From Candidatus Omnitrophota bacterium (GTDB lineage Bacteria > Omnitrophota > Gorgyraeia > Tantalellales > Tantalellaceae): a DNA stretch of 7,689 nucleotides. Made by a program: the position numbers and the translations under genes. Location: assembly GCA_030631915.1 (NCBI GenBank), contig DAOVKF010000072.1, forward strand, positions 1 to 7,689, given 5' to 3'. The notes beneath the pieces were generated by a model. The model did no database searches. It saw nothing but the letters and a program-made list of their open reading frames with translations, and was not told the origin of the DNA. Of this stretch, positions 5,611-7,689 are shown one piece after another (positions within the stretch are counted from its first letter, which is position 1; each line of letters starts with the position of its first letter).

Positions 5611-6564
5611 TTATTTAACCTTCCTGGTAAGAAGGACTTCGGATTCCCTCGCGATATCCGTTTCCGTCAGGCCGAAATGCTCAAACAGCTCATCGGGGTC
5701 CCCGCTGACCCCGAACTCTCCCCTTAACCCCATCATCTTCATTATAACGGGACGGCTCTCCGCGAGGACTTCAGCGACGGCGCTGCCCATACCGCCATAG
5801 ACCGTATGCTCTTCCACTGTCAATATGGCGCCGGTCTCCTCTGCCGCGTTAATTATGATCTCCCTGTCAATGGGTTTGGGCGTATGCAGGTTTATGACCC
5901 GCGCGGATATACCCTTTGCTCTTAACTTTTCGGCGGCTTCCATGCTCTTTGAGACCATATGGCCGCACGCAATGATGGTCAGATCCTTCCCTTCGGTCAG
6001 TAGACTCGCTTTTCCTATAATAAAATCGGTTCTTTTCTGCAGCACAGGCACGGCGGCCCTTCCCAGTCTCAAATAAACTGGGCCGGGAATATCCGCGGCC
6101 TGTTTGGTCGCCGCAAAGGCCTCTTCCGCGTCCCCGGGAACGACTACCGTCATGTTCGGCAGTATCCTCATAAGCGCTATCTCTTCGATCGCCTGATGCG
6201 TGGCACCGTCTCCGCCTACGGAAATGCCGCCATGAGTGCCCGCGATATTGACATTCAGGTTCATATACGCGACCGACACCCTTATCTGGTCCCAGGCCCT
6301 GCCGCTGGCAAAGACCCCGAAAGTACAGGCAAACGGTATCTTACCGGACAACGCCATGCCGGCCGCGGCCCCTATCATATCCTGTTCAGCGACCCCGTGG
6401 CTTATGAACCTATCGGGATATTTAGCTCGAAACCAGTGCGCCCTCACCGACTCCGTCAGGTCCGCCGACAGGACGACCACGTTCTCATTGCTTTCACCCA
6501 ATTCCAGCAGAGCCCTGCCAAAACCGTCCCTTGTGGCCTCTTTTTTTCTCTTTTCTTCGCTCAT
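5611..6564 (-). CDS. Transketolase, C-terminal subunit (split type)
   Basis: Pyrimidine-binding and C-terminal domains of a two-gene transketolase, which with the N-terminal (thiamine-diphosphate-binding) subunit moves two-carbon ketol units in the pentose phosphate pathway. The protein has 317 residues. Residues 12-170 are the pyrimidine domain, with GVAEQDMIGAAAGMAL at 57-72 carrying the cofactor-activating Glu60, and GTHGGISVGGDGATHQ at 109-124. Residues 188-310 are the C-terminal domain (VEEHTVYGGMGSAVAE at 250-265). It is closer to the split transketolase family than to DXS, judging by FACTFGVFASGRAWDQIR at 78-95. The start has AGGAGA (6578-6573) eight bases upstream. The N-terminal partner should lie immediately upstream but does not: that place is taken by the lipoprotein gene, so the partner must be elsewhere. 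It likely supplies sugar phosphates feeding Prs and the MEP pathway. Confidence 0.95.
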   Translation of the reverse strand: MSEEKRKKEATRDGFGRALLELGESNENVVVLSADLTESVRAHWFRAKYPDRFISHGVAEQDMIGAAAGMALSGKIPFACTFGVFASGRAWDQIRVSVAYMNLNVNIAGTHGGISVGGDGATHQAIEEIALMRILPNMTVVVPGDAEEAFAATKQAADIPGPVYLRLGRAAVPVLQKRTDFIIGKASLLTEGKDLTIIACGHMVSKSMEAAEKLRAKGISARVINLHTPKPIDREIIINAAEETGAILTVEEHTVYGGMGSAVAEVLAESRPVIMKMMGLRGEFGVSGDPDELFEHFGLTETDIARESEVLLTRKVK

Positions 6565-6626
6565 CCGATATTTCTCCTAAACAGTATCAGCGCGTTGTCG
6601 TGACTGCGCAGGTATCCTCCCTGTAC

Positions 6627-6646
6627 GGAACATGGTAAACGATCGT
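6627..6646 (+). repeat. 20-nt intergenic repeat, copy B
   Basis: The plus strand GGAACATGGTAAACGATCGT matches the minus strand at 76-57 in 18 of 20 bases. The element lies within the spacer between the lipoprotein and the transketolase gene and contains the 10-bp palindrome AACGATCGTT. CAGGTA also precedes both copies at a slightly different distance (12 bases in copy A, 16 here). Function unknown. Confidence 0.4.
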
Positions 6647-6653
6647 TCGCCAC

Positions 6654-6677
6654 GCCCTTGCCAGGGCCCCTTTGCCC
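6654..6677 (-). other. Two alternative GC-rich hairpins after the lipoprotein gene
   Basis: GGGC (6677-6674) can pair with GCCC (6667-6664), or GCCCT (6667-6663) can pair with AGGGC (6658-6654) around a GGCA loop. The two pairings share 6664-6667 and exclude each other. They begin three bases after the lipoprotein stop. No T-run follows, so a rho-independent terminator is not supported. The rest of the 116-base spacer holds the repeat copy and the transketolase ribosome binding site; I see no convincing promoter. Confidence 0.3.
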
Positions 6678-6680
6678 GGT

Positions 6681-7689
6681 TCAGAAATAGGCTCCGTCGG
6701 CCTGTACGATATCCTCGACGGACAATTTTTTCTTGTTAAAATCCCAGATATCACTGCTGTTTACCCGGAGTTTCATGTTCTCGATCTGGTCTTCCATCTG
6801 AATAAAGGCAAAATCCTTGAATTTATACCCGTACATCACCTGGTTCGTGATACGAATGATCTCCTCTATTTTTCTTTTTCGGAGATCCGTCTCTTCATCG
6901 TCTACCTGCTGATCGAATATCTTGAACCTGATCAGAAGGAAATCCTTGTCCGCTTCGGAAGAAAAAGCGCCTTCGGCGGACTGATACTGGTAAAGTTCTG
7001 AAAGTTTTCTGTCGCCCCGGAAATCGATCTTGATCCTGTTAGCGATCTGGGCCGCGAGAAATTCCCCCATTCGTATATCTTTCAGGTAAAAATGTTCCCT
7101 CCAGTAGCCTATATCGCTCAGCCTTGTGGGCGGGCTTCGGAAAAACTCGTTCAGAACGCTTTCACGCGTTTCCGCGTCCAATCCCAGTTTATTAAACACC
7201 TTATCCACGGACTTCTCTTTTTCGGCCTGCGGTGTCAGGTTCATGCTGAATAACGTCCGTTTGAACGACTCATTCCGCGAAATATTCCGGTACATCCCCC
7301 GTTTGACGTCTTCCACGTACTTGATTATAACCAGCTGTATTTCCGGTAACTTTAAATCCTGCGTAACGACGCAGTAGAATTTTATGTCCGCGTCCGTGCT
7401 CAATACCACTCTCGACGCGATAAGGATAAGATTGCTTATTTTGTCCCAGGCTTCCGAACTTATCCCCATGCCGGGGTCCAGAAGCCCTTCCATCGGGTAA
7501 TATATGCCCAGCGTGGACCCTTTCATGGCGACATCCACATCCATATTGTATTCTATGCCGCAGACATCTTTTATGGCCTCGGGAAGCTTTTCCTTGGGAT
7601 ACGTCGGAACACAGGAAGACAGATATAACGCGGAAGCTGTTAACAGCGCCGCGCCGGCGATCTTGAACACAATGGTTTTTTTATTGAAC
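6681..7689 (-). CDS. Unrecognised lipoprotein, 5' partial
   Basis: I do not recognise this family. A GTG at 7670-7668 could be a start, but the frame stays open to the window edge, with NKKTI in frame before it. Together they form a typical signal peptide: basic NKKTIVFK, a hydrophobic core (IAGAALLTASALY), and a lipobox Leu-Ser-Ser-Cys. No Shine-Dalgarno precedes the GTG. The true start is therefore probably just outside the window. The cysteine (residue 20 counted from the GTG) would be lipidated, placing the protein on a membrane facing the periplasm. The mature part, about 310 residues, looks soluble, with mixed alpha/beta character near GIYYPMEGLL (55-64 from the GTG), a charged helical middle and a C-terminal part rich in Lys, Asp and Glu; no further membrane segment. 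No enzymatic motif is apparent. Stop TGA at 6683-6681. Confidence 0.85.
   Translation of the reverse strand, partial: FNKKTIVFKIAGAALLTASALYLSSCVPTYPKEKLPEAIKDVCGIEYNMDVDVAMKGSTLGIYYPMEGLLDPGMGISSEAWDKISNLILIASRVVLSTDADIKFYCVVTQDLKLPEIQLVIIKYVEDVKRGMYRNISRNESFKRTLFSMNLTPQAEKEKSVDKVFNKLGLDAETRESVLNEFFRSPPTRLSDIGYWREHFYLKDIRMGEFLAAQIANRIKIDFRGDRKLSELYQYQSAEGAFSSEADKDFLLIRFKIFDQQVDDEETDLRKRKIEEIIRITNQVMYGYKFKDFAFIQMEDQIENMKLRVNSSDIWDFNKKKLSVEDIVQADGAYF

Noticed and set aside
5598..5620. TTAACG repeats between transketolase and ispE as an operator
   Set aside because: Only 13 bases separate the genes, the repeat is very short and part of it is coding sequence; chance is sufficient.
6541..6547. 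Run of seven A near the transketolase start as a frameshift site
   Set aside because: It codes for a basic N-terminal stretch in an intact reading frame, with no second frame worth entering.
6654..6667. Rho-independent terminator after the lipoprotein gene
   Set aside because: A 5-bp stem with tetraloop exists, but the following bases are GTGGCGAACG with no T-run.
6681..6683. Lipoprotein TGA as selenocysteine or read-through codon
   Set aside because: The following frame is open, but no SECIS-like context can be argued and the product would be extended by only 39 residues without a recognisable domain.

Overview
This window reads as a compact bacterial chromosome segment in which every supported gene lies on the minus strand, so transcription runs from high to low coordinates. 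In transcription order the genes are: an unrecognised lipoprotein (6681-7689, 5' end outside the window), the C-terminal subunit of a split transketolase (5611-6564), ispE (4725-5597), a SpoVG-family gene (4173-4694), tRNA-Gln(UUG) (4045-4118), glmU (2757-4010), prs (1780-2715), rplY/ctc (1065-1754), pth (493-1068), rpsF (102-404), and the first codons of another gene, probably ssb (1-8).

The core order ispE-spoVG-glmU-prs-ctc-pth matches the Bacillus subtilis order (ispE-purR-yabJ-spoVG-gcaD-prs-ctc-pth) without purR and yabJ. A tRNA-Gln beside prs-rplY-pth recalls the Geobacter type of arrangement. Together with a split transketolase, a lipoprotein signal peptide and moderately GC-rich codons, this suggests an uncultured diderm lineage. 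I would guess Omnitrophota (OP3) or a neighbour, but this is inference from context and not proven.

The block couples precursor supply with translation. GlmU makes UDP-GlcNAc for the envelope, Prs makes PRPP for nucleotides, and IspE serves the MEP isoprenoid pathway. The transketolase half serves the non-oxidative pentose phosphate route, which leads to the ribose-5-phosphate used by Prs. bL25, Pth, tRNA-Gln and bS6 belong to translation. Gaps are short (4-nt overlap of rplY/pth, 13 nt tktC/ispE, 25-41 nt elsewhere), so most of it is probably one operon. A good sigma70-type promoter overlapping the end of pth starts a separate rpsF transcript.

The most unusual items are these: (1) the SpoVG protein carries a four-cysteine zinc ribbon inserted inside the SpoVG fold; (2) the rpsF mRNA seems to begin with a hairpin resembling the S6:S18 autoregulatory site; (3) a 20-nt near-identical repeat occurs, in opposite orientations, in the two flanking intergenic regions; (4) the tRNA-Gln to glmU junction has a competing acceptor-strand hairpin, a perfect 14-bp A/T palindrome and no Shine-Dalgarno sequence; (5) GlmU and Prs each have a substitution at a position normally conserved. 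I found no CRISPR array, insertion sequence, phage gene or defence cassette. This is mainly a housekeeping region with a few odd details.
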